Shown piece by piece: positions 27,510 to 36,097 of a stretch of 64,000 nt of DNA. Under the pieces are notes generated by a model, which searched no databases, was not told the DNA's origin, and worked only from the letters and a program-made list of their open reading frames with translations. Each line of letters opens with the position of its first letter. The first letter of the stretch is position 1. The stretch is from Pelagerythrobacter rhizovicinus (GTDB lineage: Bacteria > Pseudomonadota > Alphaproteobacteria > Sphingomonadales > Sphingomonadaceae), in the NCBI RefSeq assembly GCF_004135625.1, contig NZ_SDPV01000002.1:186001-250000 (forward strand). The letters are read 5' to 3'. A program made the position numbers and the translations under genes.

Positions 27510-28484
27510 ATGAATGCCCCATTGCAATCCCGCGACCGTGCCGAGGAGCGCGCCGCATTGACCCTTCTGATCGCCGCGCCGCGGGGGTTTTGTGCCGGGG
27601 TCGACCGGGCGATCGAGATCGTCGAGCGTGCGCTCGCACGCTATGGACCGCCGGTCTATGTGCGTCACGAGATCGTCCACAACCGCTACGTGGTCGATTC
27701 CCTCAAGGCGAAGGGCGCGGTGTTCGTGGAGGAACTCGATTCGGTCCCCGACGGTGCGCCGGTCGTGTTCAGCGCGCATGGTGTGCCCAAGGCAGTCCCT
27801 GCCGAAGCGGAGCGGCGCGGGCTCGACTACCTCGACGCGACCTGCCCACTGGTTAGCAAGGTCCACCGCCAGGCGGAGCGGCAGATCGAGGCGGGACGCC
27901 ACATCGTGTTCGTCGGCCACAGGGGGCACCCGGAAGTCATCGGCACGATGGGCCAGGTGCCCGAAGGCAGGATGACGCTGGTCGAAACGGTGGCAGACGT
28001 CGAAGCGCTCGACTTTCCGCCTGATCAGCCTCTCGCGTTCCTGACGCAAACCACGCTGTCGGTCGACGATACCCGGGCAATCGTCGTGGCGCTTCAGGCG
28101 AAGTACCCGCATGTCGTCGGGCCCAAGGCGGAGGACATCTGCTACGCAACCTCCAACCGCCAGGCCGCGGTCAAGGCGATTGCGCCGGATAGCGATCTCG
28201 TGCTCGTGATCGGCGCCCCGAACAGTTCGAACTCGTTGCGACTGGTCGAAGTCGCCGAGCGCTGCGGCACCGATGCCAAGCTGATCCAGCGCGCGAGCGA
28301 CATCCGGCCAGAGTGGCTCGACGGGGTTGAAACGGTCGGCCTCACCGCAGGTGCCTCCGCCCCGGAGGAACTGGTGCGCGAGGTGGTCGAGCAGCTTTCG
28401 CAGTGGCGCACGGTCGAGGAACACACGCTCGTCACCGCCGAAGAGAAGATGGTGTTCAAGCTGCCGCGCCAGCTCGTCGACTAA
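27510..28484 (+). CDS. ispH: 4-hydroxy-3-methylbut-2-enyl diphosphate reductase
   Basis: Last enzyme of the MEP isoprenoid pathway, an iron-sulfur protein that yields IPP and DMAPP. The three cluster-binding Cys lie in [25 protein letters not shown] and [10 protein letters not shown]. The catalytic [10 protein letters not shown] and the C-terminal GASAPEELV are also present. The 324-residue length fits the family. It is followed after 5 bases by thrB and then rnhA, so the three are probably cotranscribed. Confidence 0.97.
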   Translation: MNAPLQSRDRAEERAALTLLIAAPRGFCAGVDRAIEIVERALARYGPPVYVRHEIVHNRYVVDSLKAKGAVFVEELDSVPDGAPVVFSAHGVPKAVPAEAERRGLDYLDATCPLVSKVHRQAERQIEAGRHIVFVGHRGHPEVIGTMGQVPEGRMTLVETVADVEALDFPPDQPLAFLTQTTLSVDDTRAIVVALQAKYPHVVGPKAEDICYATSNRQAAVKAIAPDSDLVLVIGAPNSSNSLRLVEVAERCGTDAKLIQRASDIRPEWLDGVETVGLTAGASAPEELVREVVEQLSQWRTVEEHTLVTAEEKMVFKLPRQLVD

Positions 28485-28489
28485 AGGCA

Positions 28490-29455
28490 ATGGCCGTCTA
28501 TACCCACCTCGGGGCCGAAGATCTCGCCGATCTGATCGCGCACTACGACGTCGGAACGCTCGTTTCGGCCAAGGGCATCGCCGAAGGTGTGTCGAACAGC
28601 AACTGGCTGATCGAGACCGATCGCGGCCGATTCATCCTGACGATGTACGAGCGCCGGATCGACCTGGACGACCTGCCCTTCTTCCTCGGTCTGCTCGATC
28701 ATCTATCAGCGGCCGGCTGCCCGGTGCCGCGCACAATTCACGACCGCGAAGGTGCGGGATGGCGGACGCTCGACGGCAAGGCGGTGGCGCTGATCGAATT
28801 CCTGCCCGGCGTCTCGGTCGAGCGGCCGACGCCTTCGCAGGCGCGGGCAGTCGGCGCGGCATTGGCGCAGGTTCATCTCGCCTCGCGCGATTTTCCGCTC
28901 GAGCGAACCGACCCGCTCGACCCCAGCTTCAACTGGCACACGCTCGAGCGTTGCGGGGAGCAGGCGCTGGCATCGATCGATCCCATGTTGCCGGGGATGA
29001 TGGATATGGCGCGGCGGGTATCCGAGAACTGGCCTTGGGATCTCGAACGCTCGATCATCCACGCCGATCTTTTTCCCGACAACGTCCTGATGCTTGGCAA
29101 CAGGGTCTCGGGAATGATCGACTTCTATTTCGCATGCAGCGGCGCAATGGCCTATGATCTGGCGGTGACCCATGCCGCCTGGAGCTTCGATGCGCGTGGC
29201 GCCAGCTATCGGCCTGAGGTCGGCAAGACGCTGATCGAGGGCTACGAGGCGGTTCGGCCGCTCGCCACGCGCGAACGGCAGGAGATGTCCCTGCTTGCCC
29301 AGGGCGCCTGTCTGCGCTTCACCGCGAGCCGCGCCGAGGATTGGCTCGATACACCGTCCGACGCGATGGTGACGCGCAAGGACCCGATGGATTTCGCGCG
29401 GCGTTGGCAATTCTACGCCGAAGCGGGTGACGCTCCGTTCGGAGCGCGCGGCTGA
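28490..29455 (+). CDS. thrB: Homoserine kinase, aminoglycoside-phosphotransferase-fold type
   Basis: Phosphorylates homoserine in threonine synthesis. It belongs to the ThrB class built on the APH/choline-kinase fold, not the GHMP class of E. coli. The catalytic loop is [12 protein letters not shown] and the metal-binding Asp is in [11 protein letters not shown]. The N-terminal [17 protein letters not shown] is the nucleotide-binding hairpin. 321 residues; ATG 28490 was chosen because it lies just after the ispH stop. A longer frame from 28403 would overlap ispH. Confidence 0.92.
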   Translation: MAVYTHLGAEDLADLIAHYDVGTLVSAKGIAEGVSNSNWLIETDRGRFILTMYERRIDLDDLPFFLGLLDHLSAAGCPVPRTIHDREGAGWRTLDGKAVALIEFLPGVSVERPTPSQARAVGAALAQVHLASRDFPLERTDPLDPSFNWHTLERCGEQALASIDPMLPGMMDMARRVSENWPWDLERSIIHADLFPDNVLMLGNRVSGMIDFYFACSGAMAYDLAVTHAAWSFDARGASYRPEVGKTLIEGYEAVRPLATRERQEMSLLAQGACLRFTASRAEDWLDTPSDAMVTRKDPMDFARRWQFYAEAGDAPFGARG

Positions 29456-29474
29456 GGAGGTACGGACGAGAGCA

Positions 29475-29924
29475 ATGAAGCAGGTCGAGATCTTCACCGA
29501 CGGTGCGTGCAAAGGAAATCCCGGCCCGGGCGGCTGGGCCGCTCTGCTGCGCATGGGACGGCACGAGAAGGAGCTCGCCGGCGCCGAAAGCGACACGACC
29601 AACAACCGCATGGAACTGACCGCCGCGATCCGCGCGCTTCAGGCTCTCACCGAGCCCTGTCGCGTGACTCTCTATTCGGACAGCAAGTACCTGCTCGATG
29701 GCATCACCAAGTGGGTCGAGGGCTGGAAGCGGCGGGGCTGGACGAACGCCAGCAAGAAGCCCGTACGCAACGCCGACCTGTGGCACGAGCTGATCGAAGT
29801 CGCGGGGCGCCACGAAATCACCTGGCAGTGGGTCAGAGGGCATTCGGGTCACCCCGAGAACGAGCGCGTCGACCGACTGGCGAGCGACGAGGCCGACCGG
29901 ATCGCGCGCGAGATGGCCTCCTGA
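29475..29924 (+). CDS. rnhA: Ribonuclease HI
   Basis: Degrades RNA in RNA-DNA hybrids such as R-loops and Okazaki primers. The catalytic carboxylates are visible: D9 in [16 protein letters not shown]47 in [10 protein letters not shown]69 in YSDSKYL and D133 in NERVDRLA. It is 149 residues, the standard length. I chose ATG 29475 at the first conserved strand, rather than the in-frame start inside thrB. Confidence 0.96.
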   Translation: MKQVEIFTDGACKGNPGPGGWAALLRMGRHEKELAGAESDTTNNRMELTAAIRALQALTEPCRVTLYSDSKYLLDGITKWVEGWKRRGWTNASKKPVRNADLWHELIEVAGRHEITWQWVRGHSGHPENERVDRLASDEADRIAREMAS

Positions 29925-29939
29925 CCTCGGCGTCCGACC

Positions 29940-30071
29940 TCAGCTCTCGTCGATGGTCTCGGCGCCCGGTCCGTTCTTCTTGATCGACCCGATGGCGTTC
30001 TTCGCGCTGGCCTTGCTCGTGTAACCTTCCGTCCAGAAGACCGCCTCCGCGTTGAACATGAAATAAGCCAC
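29940..30071 (-). pseudogene. Truncated YegP/DUF1508-like mini-gene
   Basis: A 43-codon frame from GTG 30071, or 39 from ATG 30059. Its sequence FWTEGYTSKASAKNAIGSI then KKNGPGAE closely matches the second half of the DUF1508 (YegP) repeat. The first beta strand of that fold (typically FxIYKD...) is absent. The frame begins right after the stop of the FAD oxidoreductase, in the same frame. No convincing ribosome site. Either a shortened functional DUF1508 protein or the surviving 3' end of one. DUF1508 proteins have no firmly known role. Confidence 0.5.
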
Positions 30072-30080
30072 GAACTCGCT

Positions 30081-31178
30081 TTATGGCCTGAATCGCGCCG
30101 GAGAATAGAGCTCGGGGTCCAGGCCTGCCGTCATCCCGTCACGGCTGGCGCCGAGCAGCAGTTGCGCGCCCAGGCGTGCAGCAGCGGGCGCCGTCTGGAT
30201 GCCGAAGCCGCCCTGCCCGGCGAACCAGAACAAGGAAGGATCCGCCGGATCGAATCCGTAGATCGGGCGCCGGTCGGGCGCGAAGCTGCGCAAACCCGCC
30301 CATTTGCGCTCGACCGCCTCGACGCGCCAGTCGACCACTTGCTGCAGCCGGTCGATCGCTTCGGCCACGGCGAGCTCCTCGGGCGCGGCATCGCACGGCG
30401 CGGAGGGCGTCTCGTCTTGCGGGCTGAGCCAGAGCCGTCCGTTCTCGGGCCGGAAGTAGAACCCGCCCTCGATATCTAGAACGAGCGGCATGTCGTCGGG
30501 CGGCGAAGGAGCGACGCGGAGTTGCACGACCGTGCGTCGCAGCGGCGAGATGCCGACGGCCGGCACGCCGGCCAGTGCGGCAATGCCGTCGGCCCAGGCG
30601 CCCGCCGCGTTCACCAGAAGGGCAGCTTGGAACTCCGCGCCCGCCGCGGCGACCACCCATCCGTCGCCGGTGCGGTCGAGACGCTCGACCCGCCCACGCG
30701 TCCGGAGCGTGCCTCCGGCGCGGGCGAAGCGGGCGAGGTAATGCGCATGGAGCCCGGCCACGTCGATATCGGAGCACGCCGGTTCCCATACGCCACCGGT
30801 CCAGGCGGGGCGCAAGCCGGGGATATGCGCCTCGAGCACCTCACGCCCGATCCGCTCGATGGTTGCCCCCCTTGCACGAAAGCGCTCGACGAAAGCGTCA
30901 AGAGCTCCCGCGTCGCTGCCACGCCCCACATAGACCGCGCCGCGGCGCCTCAGAAATCCGTGGTCCCGCAGGTACGGGCCCGATGCGAGCGTGAGCGGCA
31001 CCACCTCCGGACCGCCGTAGCATTCCTCCCAGAACGCAGCCGACCGGCCCGTGGCGTGGTAGCCGGGCCGGTCTTCGGCCTCGAGCATGAGTATGCTGGC
31101 GTGCGGCGCGAGTTCGGCGCCAAGGCTTGCTCCTGCCATGCCCGCGCCCACGATCGCGATATCGAACCGTTCTCCCAA
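30081..31178 (-). CDS. FAD-dependent oxidoreductase of the DAO (D-amino-acid oxidase-like) family
   Basis: Flavoprotein of 365 residues. The N-terminal dinucleotide fold reads FDIAIVGAGMAGASLGAELA (GxGxxG), then the FAD-ribose acid in LMLEAEDRPGYHATGRSA. The C-terminal FWFAGQGGFGIQTAPAAARL closes the FAD site. The start is TTG 31178, right before the GxGxxG strand. The longer frame to 31313 lies inside the upstream hydrolase gene. Only 7 bases separate it from that gene, so they are an operon. The substrate is an amine or amino acid by family, otherwise unknown. Confidence 0.88.
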   Translation of the reverse strand: MGERFDIAIVGAGMAGASLGAELAPHASILMLEAEDRPGYHATGRSAAFWEECYGGPEVVPLTLASGPYLRDHGFLRRRGAVYVGRGSDAGALDAFVERFRARGATIERIGREVLEAHIPGLRPAWTGGVWEPACSDIDVAGLHAHYLARFARAGGTLRTRGRVERLDRTGDGWVVAAAGAEFQAALLVNAAGAWADGIAALAGVPAVGISPLRRTVVQLRVAPSPPDDMPLVLDIEGGFYFRPENGRLWLSPQDETPSAPCDAAPEELAVAEAIDRLQQVVDWRVEAVERKWAGLRSFAPDRRPIYGFDPADPSLFWFAGQGGFGIQTAPAAARLGAQLLLGASRDGMTAGLDPELYSPARFRP

Positions 31179-31185
31179 GCCGGAC

Positions 31186-32142
31186 CTACGCTTTCGGCGG
31201 AGCGGCGCGGGCAAGGAAATCGGCAATCGCCTCCATCGCGCGGTCACGCACGGCATCGACCTCTCGCAGGATTTCGTGCCGCGCCTCCTTGCCGAACGCG
31301 AGCAGTTCGCCATTCGGCAGGCGGCGCGCGGCGGCCTCGATCGCGATCATATCGACCAACCTGTCGCTCGTGGTCCCGAGCATGAGCAGGGGCGTGCGGA
31401 TCGATTCCAGCACGTCCGGTGCGTAGAGCAGGCGCATCGACTCGTAGGCGCGCTCGACCCAGCCCCAGCTCCCGGGGCCCATGACCAGTTCGGGACGCTG
31501 CTCGCGCCACCACAGCTCGTCCTGATAGCGCTCCGCATCGTGCGTAAGCAGGTTTATCCGCGTTGCGGGGACCTCCCCGGGTTTCTCGCTCCACTTCCAT
31601 GCGGGCCGCGAGGGGTCGCCGAAACGCAGCATCGCCTTCGCGACCCGATGCATCCAGCTGACCGGAAGGACGCTGCCGTAGAAGCCGAGCATGGGGGCAG
31701 ACAGCACCATCGCATCGGGATGCGCCCGCTGCTCGGCAACGGCCCGCAGGACCAGATGACCGCCCATCGAGTGCCCCATCAAGACGTGCGGAGCCGGCGT
31801 CTCCGCGCTCCACTGGGTCCAGAGATGCCCGAGATCGTCCACCCAGCGAGAGAAGTCGTCGACATGGCCGGTGACGGCGTCGCTCCCCAATCGGCCGGAC
31901 CCGGCCTGCCCACGCCAGTCCGACGCGGTTACCCGCCAGCCGGCGCGATGCCATTCCTCGAGCGTTTCGAGATATTTCTCGTAGCAATCACCCCGCCCTG
32001 GCAGAAACAGGATCGATCCCCGCGGGTGCCGGGCATCGCCGGACCAGTCGATGCGGCGGATGGCGTATTCGTCAGGGGCCATCCAGCGGCTCTCGACGGC
32101 ATGTGGAGGAATCGCGCGGCGGTCGATCGCATCGCTGTTCAC
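31186..32142 (-). CDS. Alpha/beta hydrolase, lysophospholipase/monoglyceride-lipase-like
   Basis: Serine hydrolase of about 318 residues. The nucleophile is in LMGHSMGGHLVL, the acid probably in GTTSDRLVD and the His in GKEARHEILRE, the order typical of the Hydrolase_4 (PldB/MGL) group. It has no signal peptide. I prefer GTG 32142 because AGGAAG lies 6 bases before it; GTG 32157 is five codons longer. It is followed by the FAD oxidoreductase in a two-gene operon and lies divergent from the Tad cluster. Confidence 0.87.
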   Translation of the reverse strand: MNSDAIDRRAIPPHAVESRWMAPDEYAIRRIDWSGDARHPRGSILFLPGRGDCYEKYLETLEEWHRAGWRVTASDWRGQAGSGRLGSDAVTGHVDDFSRWVDDLGHLWTQWSAETPAPHVLMGHSMGGHLVLRAVAEQRAHPDAMVLSAPMLGFYGSVLPVSWMHRVAKAMLRFGDPSRPAWKWSEKPGEVPATRINLLTHDAERYQDELWWREQRPELVMGPGSWGWVERAYESMRLLYAPDVLESIRTPLLMLGTTSDRLVDMIAIEAAARRLPNGELLAFGKEARHEILREVDAVRDRAMEAIADFLARAAPPKA

Positions 32143-32248
32143 GTCGGCTTCCTGCACCTGGCTAATACCGCCCTCCTGCGGATGGTTACTCTTTGGTAAG
32201 CCATCCTCTGTAACACCGGCACCTGACGGGGGACCATCGGGGGTTTCG

Positions 32249-32740
32249 ATGCCGGACGGCTATTTCCACTACGGGCTGCTCGTAGCCTTGGCAATCGCGC
32301 TGCTCATCGCGGCGTTTACCGATATTCGCCGACGGCAGATCGACAACTGGCTCAATGGTGCGATCGCGCTGGGCGCACCGCTGTTCTGGTGGGCCAGCGG
32401 CGTCTCGCTGTGGCCCGGGGCGGCGATCCAACTCGGCGTTGCATTTGCCGCCTTCGCGGTGCTCGCCGGCTTGTTCGCACTGCGGGTCATGGGCGGCGGC
32501 GACGTCAAGCTGCTCACCGCGCTGGCGCTGTGGATCGAACCTGGTCTGTTCCTGCAGCTGTTGATCGTCATGGCGCTGGCGGGCGGTGTTCTGACCGTCG
32601 TGCTGGGCGCCTGGCACGTCATGCGCCGGCACCGCGACCGACTGGCGGTCCCCTATGGCGTAGCAATCTCCTGCGGCGGCCTGTGGGTGTTGAGCATTCA
32701 CTATCTCCCGGCCGCCGCGATCGCCGCCAATTCGGGGTGA
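32249..32740 (+). CDS. cpaA: Prepilin peptidase of the Tad pilus (A24 family)
   Basis: Inner-membrane aspartic protease that processes Flp-type prepilins and pseudopilins. The two catalytic Asp are in FTDIRRRQIDNW and MGGGDVKLLTAL, the latter being the family GxGD motif. The 163-residue length and about five spans match short CpaA/TadV. I chose ATG 32249; the longer frame would overlap the divergent hydrolase. First gene of the Tad cluster, 84 bases before cpaB. Confidence 0.92.
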   Translation: MPDGYFHYGLLVALAIALLIAAFTDIRRRQIDNWLNGAIALGAPLFWWASGVSLWPGAAIQLGVAFAAFAVLAGLFALRVMGGGDVKLLTALALWIEPGLFLQLLIVMALAGGVLTVVLGAWHVMRRHRDRLAVPYGVAISCGGLWVLSIHYLPAAAIAANSG

Positions 32741-32783
32741 ACTCCATTTTAACCAGTTCGATTTAGTAACGAAATCCGGACGC

Positions 32784-32801
32784 GCCCGCAGTTCCGCGGG
32801 C
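32784..32801. other. Hairpin between cpaA and cpaB
   Basis: GCCCGC (32784-32789) pairs with GCGGGC (32796-32801) over a 6-base loop with no T tract. It lies 24 bases before cpaB. The AT-rich bases 32743-32775 just upstream could hold a cpaB promoter, so this may separate cpaA from cpaB expression. Confidence 0.4.
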
Positions 32802-32824
32802 ATGACGAGGGGGCTTCATAAGCC

Positions 32825-33835
32825 ATGGACAGGAAGAAGCTGGTTCTGCTGCTCGGTGCGCTGGTCATTGCGATCGGTACGGCCCTGGCGGCCCGCAGCA
32901 TGTTTGCCGGAGCGGCCGCGCCTCAGGTCGAGGCAGCGCCGCCGGTGCCCCAGGGGCCGCGGGTGCTCGTCGCCCAGCGCGCCCTGCCGGCGGGCACGAT
33001 CATCACCGCCGATGCGCTCAATTTCCAGACCTGGCCCGAGGACCTCGTGCAGGATGCGTACTTCATCGATGGCGAAGCGGATATCTCCAGTCTGCTCGGC
33101 ACCGTGGTGCGCCTCCCGATCACCGCAGGCGAACCGGTGACACAGGGTTCCCTAGTGAAACCCGGCGACAGCGGCTTTCTCGCCGCCGCGCTCGGCCCGG
33201 GCATGCGCGCCGTCACCGTTCCCGTGTCGGCACAGACGGGCGTGGCAGGCTTTGTCTTCCCGGGCGACCGGGTGGATCTCGTGCTGACGCAAACCGTCAA
33301 GGGCGACGACGGCCAGGCGCTCAAGGCGTCGGAAACCATTCTGCGCAATCTGCGCGTACTCGCGACCGATCAGTCGACCACGCAGGAAATCGTCGACGGC
33401 CAGACCGTTGTCCGCGCATTCCGCACCGTCACTCTCGAAGTGACGCCGAGGATCGCCGAGAAGGTCGCCGTGGCGCAGACCGTAGGCACGTTGAGCCTGT
33501 CGCTTCGCGCGATCGCCGACAGCGAAGCCGAACTGGAACGCGCGATCGCCGCGGGCGAGATCAAGGTCCCGGACGATGCCACGCCCGAAGAAGAGGAAAA
33601 GCTGCTGCGCCAGGCGATGGCACGCCCCATCGATCAGGGTTCGACTTACGTCACCGGCGGCGACGTCTCGCGTTTCCAGCGTTCTTCCATGCCCGCGATG
33701 CGGCCGGCTGCACCCGAGCCTGCTTCGATGGGCGTGCCGAGTGTCGGGCGCGATTCAGCACCGGTCCGCAGCGGCCCGACCGTCCGTGTCACCCGCGGGA
33801 AGACGACTGTCGAAGTGCCGGTAGGAAAGAACTGA
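32825..33835 (+). CDS. cpaB: Tad pilus assembly protein CpaB/RcpC
   Basis: Periplasmic, membrane-anchored partner of the CpaC secretin. It has an N-terminal anchor (LVLLLGALVIAIGTALAA). A SAF domain follows at about residues 45-110, including RALPAGTIITADALNFQTWP. The RcpC domain comes next, with VPVSAQTGVAGFVFPGDRVDLV. The last 60 residues are proline-rich and disordered. 336 residues, one base before the cpaC frame. SAF domains bind glycan-like ligands and probably contact peptidoglycan. Confidence 0.94.
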   Translation: MDRKKLVLLLGALVIAIGTALAARSMFAGAAAPQVEAAPPVPQGPRVLVAQRALPAGTIITADALNFQTWPEDLVQDAYFIDGEADISSLLGTVVRLPITAGEPVTQGSLVKPGDSGFLAAALGPGMRAVTVPVSAQTGVAGFVFPGDRVDLVLTQTVKGDDGQALKASETILRNLRVLATDQSTTQEIVDGQTVVRAFRTVTLEVTPRIAEKVAVAQTVGTLSLSLRAIADSEAELERAIAAGEIKVPDDATPEEEEKLLRQAMARPIDQGSTYVTGGDVSRFQRSSMPAMRPAAPEPASMGVPSVGRDSAPVRSGPTVRVTRGKTTVEVPVGKN

Positions 33836-33896
33836 CATGCGCCGCATCCATGCATTTTCCGCCTGTCGCACACGCGACATGCAATCGAGGGGCAAG

Positions 33897-35429
33897 ATGA
33901 TGAAACGCCGCCTTCTAGCAACTGCGCTGTTTGCCGGTGCCGCACTGGCTCCGATCGGAAGCTTGCCCGTCACCGTCGCCAACGCTCAGACGGTCTCCAC
34001 CCCTTCGCAGAGCATCGTCCTCTCGATTGGCCGCGGTGAACTGGTCAGCGTGCCCGGCACGATGGCCGACGTCTTCGTCGCCAACGAGGCGGTCGCAGAC
34101 GTTCAGGTCAAGTCGCAGCGCCAGCTCTTCGTTCTTGGCAAATCGGGTGGCGAGACGACGATCTACGCCAGCAATGCAGCGGGCGATGTCATCTGGTCGG
34201 CAAACGTGCGCGTCGGATCGAACATCGACAGCATTCCGCAGATGCTGGCGCTTGCGATGCCGGAAGCGCAGATCTCCACCGCGACGATGGGCACCAACAC
34301 CGTACTGCTGACGGGCACGGTGGCGGCTCCGGAAGACGCGGCCGAGGCCGAGCGTCTGGTTCAGGCGTTCGTCGGCGACGAAATGAACGTGATCAGCCGT
34401 CTCAAGATGGCGACGCCGCTGCAGGTCAATCTGCAGGTCCGCTTCGCCGAGGTCAGCCGCTCGCTGGTTCGCGCCATCGGCGCCAATCTGGCAAGCTTCG
34501 ACGGAACGAACGGGTTCAAATTCGGTGTGACCACGGGTCGCTCGCCCTTTCCGCAATACGCTCCGGGCGGCGGCGTCTTCACCGGCGTCACCGAGGCGAC
34601 CGAGGGTACGTCCGTCGTGACCGGCATGGAAGGCGGTACGACCATTGCCGGCTTCGGTCGATTCCTTGGTCTCGATCTTGCCGGCGCTCTCGACCTCGCC
34701 GAGCGAAACGGACTTTTGACCACCCTGTCGCAGCCCAACCTTACCGCCCTCTCGGGGGAAACGGCCGAATTCCTCGCCGGCGGCGAGTTCCCGATCCCGA
34801 TCAGCCAGGGTCTCGGCACCACGGCGATCGAATACCGCCAGTTCGGCGTCAGCCTGGCCTACACGCCGGTCGTGCTCGCCAATGGACGCATTTCGATCCG
34901 TGTGCGGCCGGAGGTCTCCGAGCTTTCGAGCCAGGGCGCGGTGATGATGGACAACTTCCAGATCCCCGCGCTCACCATCCGGCGCGCCGAAACGACTGTG
35001 GAACTCGGCTCCGGGCAGAGCTTCATGATCGCCGGCCTTATGAGCAACAGCGCGCAGAACTCGATCGACAAGGCACCCGGCCTGGGCGACGTACCGATCC
35101 TCGGCAACCTGTTCCGCTCGCGCCAGTTCCGCAAAGGCGAAACCGAGCTGGTGATCGTCGTGACGCCATATCTGGTCAATCCGGTCGATGCCAATGACAT
35201 CGCACTACCGACCGACGGCTTCCACGCCGCGAACGAGCTCGAGGGCCTGCTCGGCTACCGGGAAAACGCGGGGGTCAGCGGCGAGCAGCGTCCAGCACCC
35301 CGCGCAGTCGACCGCGAGGCCCCGCAGCCCGGCGTCTCGCGCATCGATCCGCAGGCCGTGCTCCCGGGCTCCTCCGGCCGTGCACAGCGTCAGGCGGAAA
35401 GCGCCACGCCCGGCTTCAGCCTGAAGTGA
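33897..35429 (+). CDS. cpaC: Tad pilus outer-membrane secretin CpaC/RcpA
   Basis: Forms the outer-membrane ring through which the Flp pilus passes. The signal peptide ends near LPVTVANAQ. The N-domain with a BON-like fold follows. The secretin core has QPNLTALSGETAEFLAGG then EFPIP, and a C-terminal PILGNLFRSRQFRKGETELV. I chose ATG 33897 because GAGGGG precedes it at 5 bases; the longer frame starts 20 codons earlier. The last 70 residues are polar and Pro/Arg-rich. cpaD begins within a few bases of its stop. Confidence 0.95.
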   Translation: MMKRRLLATALFAGAALAPIGSLPVTVANAQTVSTPSQSIVLSIGRGELVSVPGTMADVFVANEAVADVQVKSQRQLFVLGKSGGETTIYASNAAGDVIWSANVRVGSNIDSIPQMLALAMPEAQISTATMGTNTVLLTGTVAAPEDAAEAERLVQAFVGDEMNVISRLKMATPLQVNLQVRFAEVSRSLVRAIGANLASFDGTNGFKFGVTTGRSPFPQYAPGGGVFTGVTEATEGTSVVTGMEGGTTIAGFGRFLGLDLAGALDLAERNGLLTTLSQPNLTALSGETAEFLAGGEFPIPISQGLGTTAIEYRQFGVSLAYTPVVLANGRISIRVRPEVSELSSQGAVMMDNFQIPALTIRRAETTVELGSGQSFMIAGLMSNSAQNSIDKAPGLGDVPILGNLFRSRQFRKGETELVIVVTPYLVNPVDANDIALPTDGFHAANELEGLLGYRENAGVSGEQRPAPRAVDREAPQPGVSRIDPQAVLPGSSGRAQRQAESATPGFSLK

Positions 35430-35443
35430 GAAAGGTGACCACG

Positions 35444-36094
35444 ATGTCCAAGGCTATCAATCGCAAGCTTGCAGGCGCGATCGCCCTCTCATTGGGTCTG
35501 TCGCTGGCCGCGTGTGGCAGCATGCCGCAGAACCGCAGCCTCTATTCGACGAAACAGCCGGTGGTCGAACGGACCAACTACGTGCTCGACGTGCAGGCAA
35601 CCGCCGGCGGTTTGCCGATTCCGGAGCAGCAGCGCCTTGCCGACTGGTTCCAGGCGATGGACCTTCGCTACGGCGACCGGGTCGCAGTCGACGATCCGAC
35701 AGGCAATGGGGCGACGCGCGAGGCGGTCGCCACACTCGCCGCGCGCCATGGCATCCTGCTCAGCGACGGCGCTCCCGTCACGGCCGGGCACGTCGAGCCG
35801 GGCAACGCCCGCGTCGTGCTCACGCGTTCGAGCGCGCAGGTCGCCGGTTGCCCCGACTGGTCCGCCAAGTCGGACATGAACTACACCAATGCCACCTCTC
35901 CGAACTACGGTTGCGCCATAAACGGCAACATGGCCGCGATGATCGCCAATCCCGAAGATCTGATCAGCGGTCAGAAGGGCACCGGCGAAACCGTGGTCAT
36001 GAGCTCGAGCAAGGCCATCAACAGCTACCGTGAACAAGCACCGACCGGCGAAGGCGGCCTCGCCGCGTCGGACAGCGCTGGCGGAGGAAACTGA
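35444..36094 (+). CDS. cpaD: Tad pilus lipoprotein CpaD
   Basis: Alphaproteobacterial pilotin-like lipoprotein needed for secretin assembly. The lipobox LSLAAC puts the lipidated Cys at residue 24. The mature part contains RLADWFQAMDLRYGDRVAVDD and the four-Cys region CPDWSAKSDMNYTNATSPNYGC that is typical of CpaD. 216 residues from ATG 35444, which follows AAAGGTGA. Sits between cpaC and cpaE. Confidence 0.93.
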   Translation: MSKAINRKLAGAIALSLGLSLAACGSMPQNRSLYSTKQPVVERTNYVLDVQATAGGLPIPEQQRLADWFQAMDLRYGDRVAVDDPTGNGATREAVATLAARHGILLSDGAPVTAGHVEPGNARVVLTRSSAQVAGCPDWSAKSDMNYTNATSPNYGCAINGNMAAMIANPEDLISGQKGTGETVVMSSSKAINSYREQAPTGEGGLAASDSAGGGN

Positions 36095-36097
36095 ATC

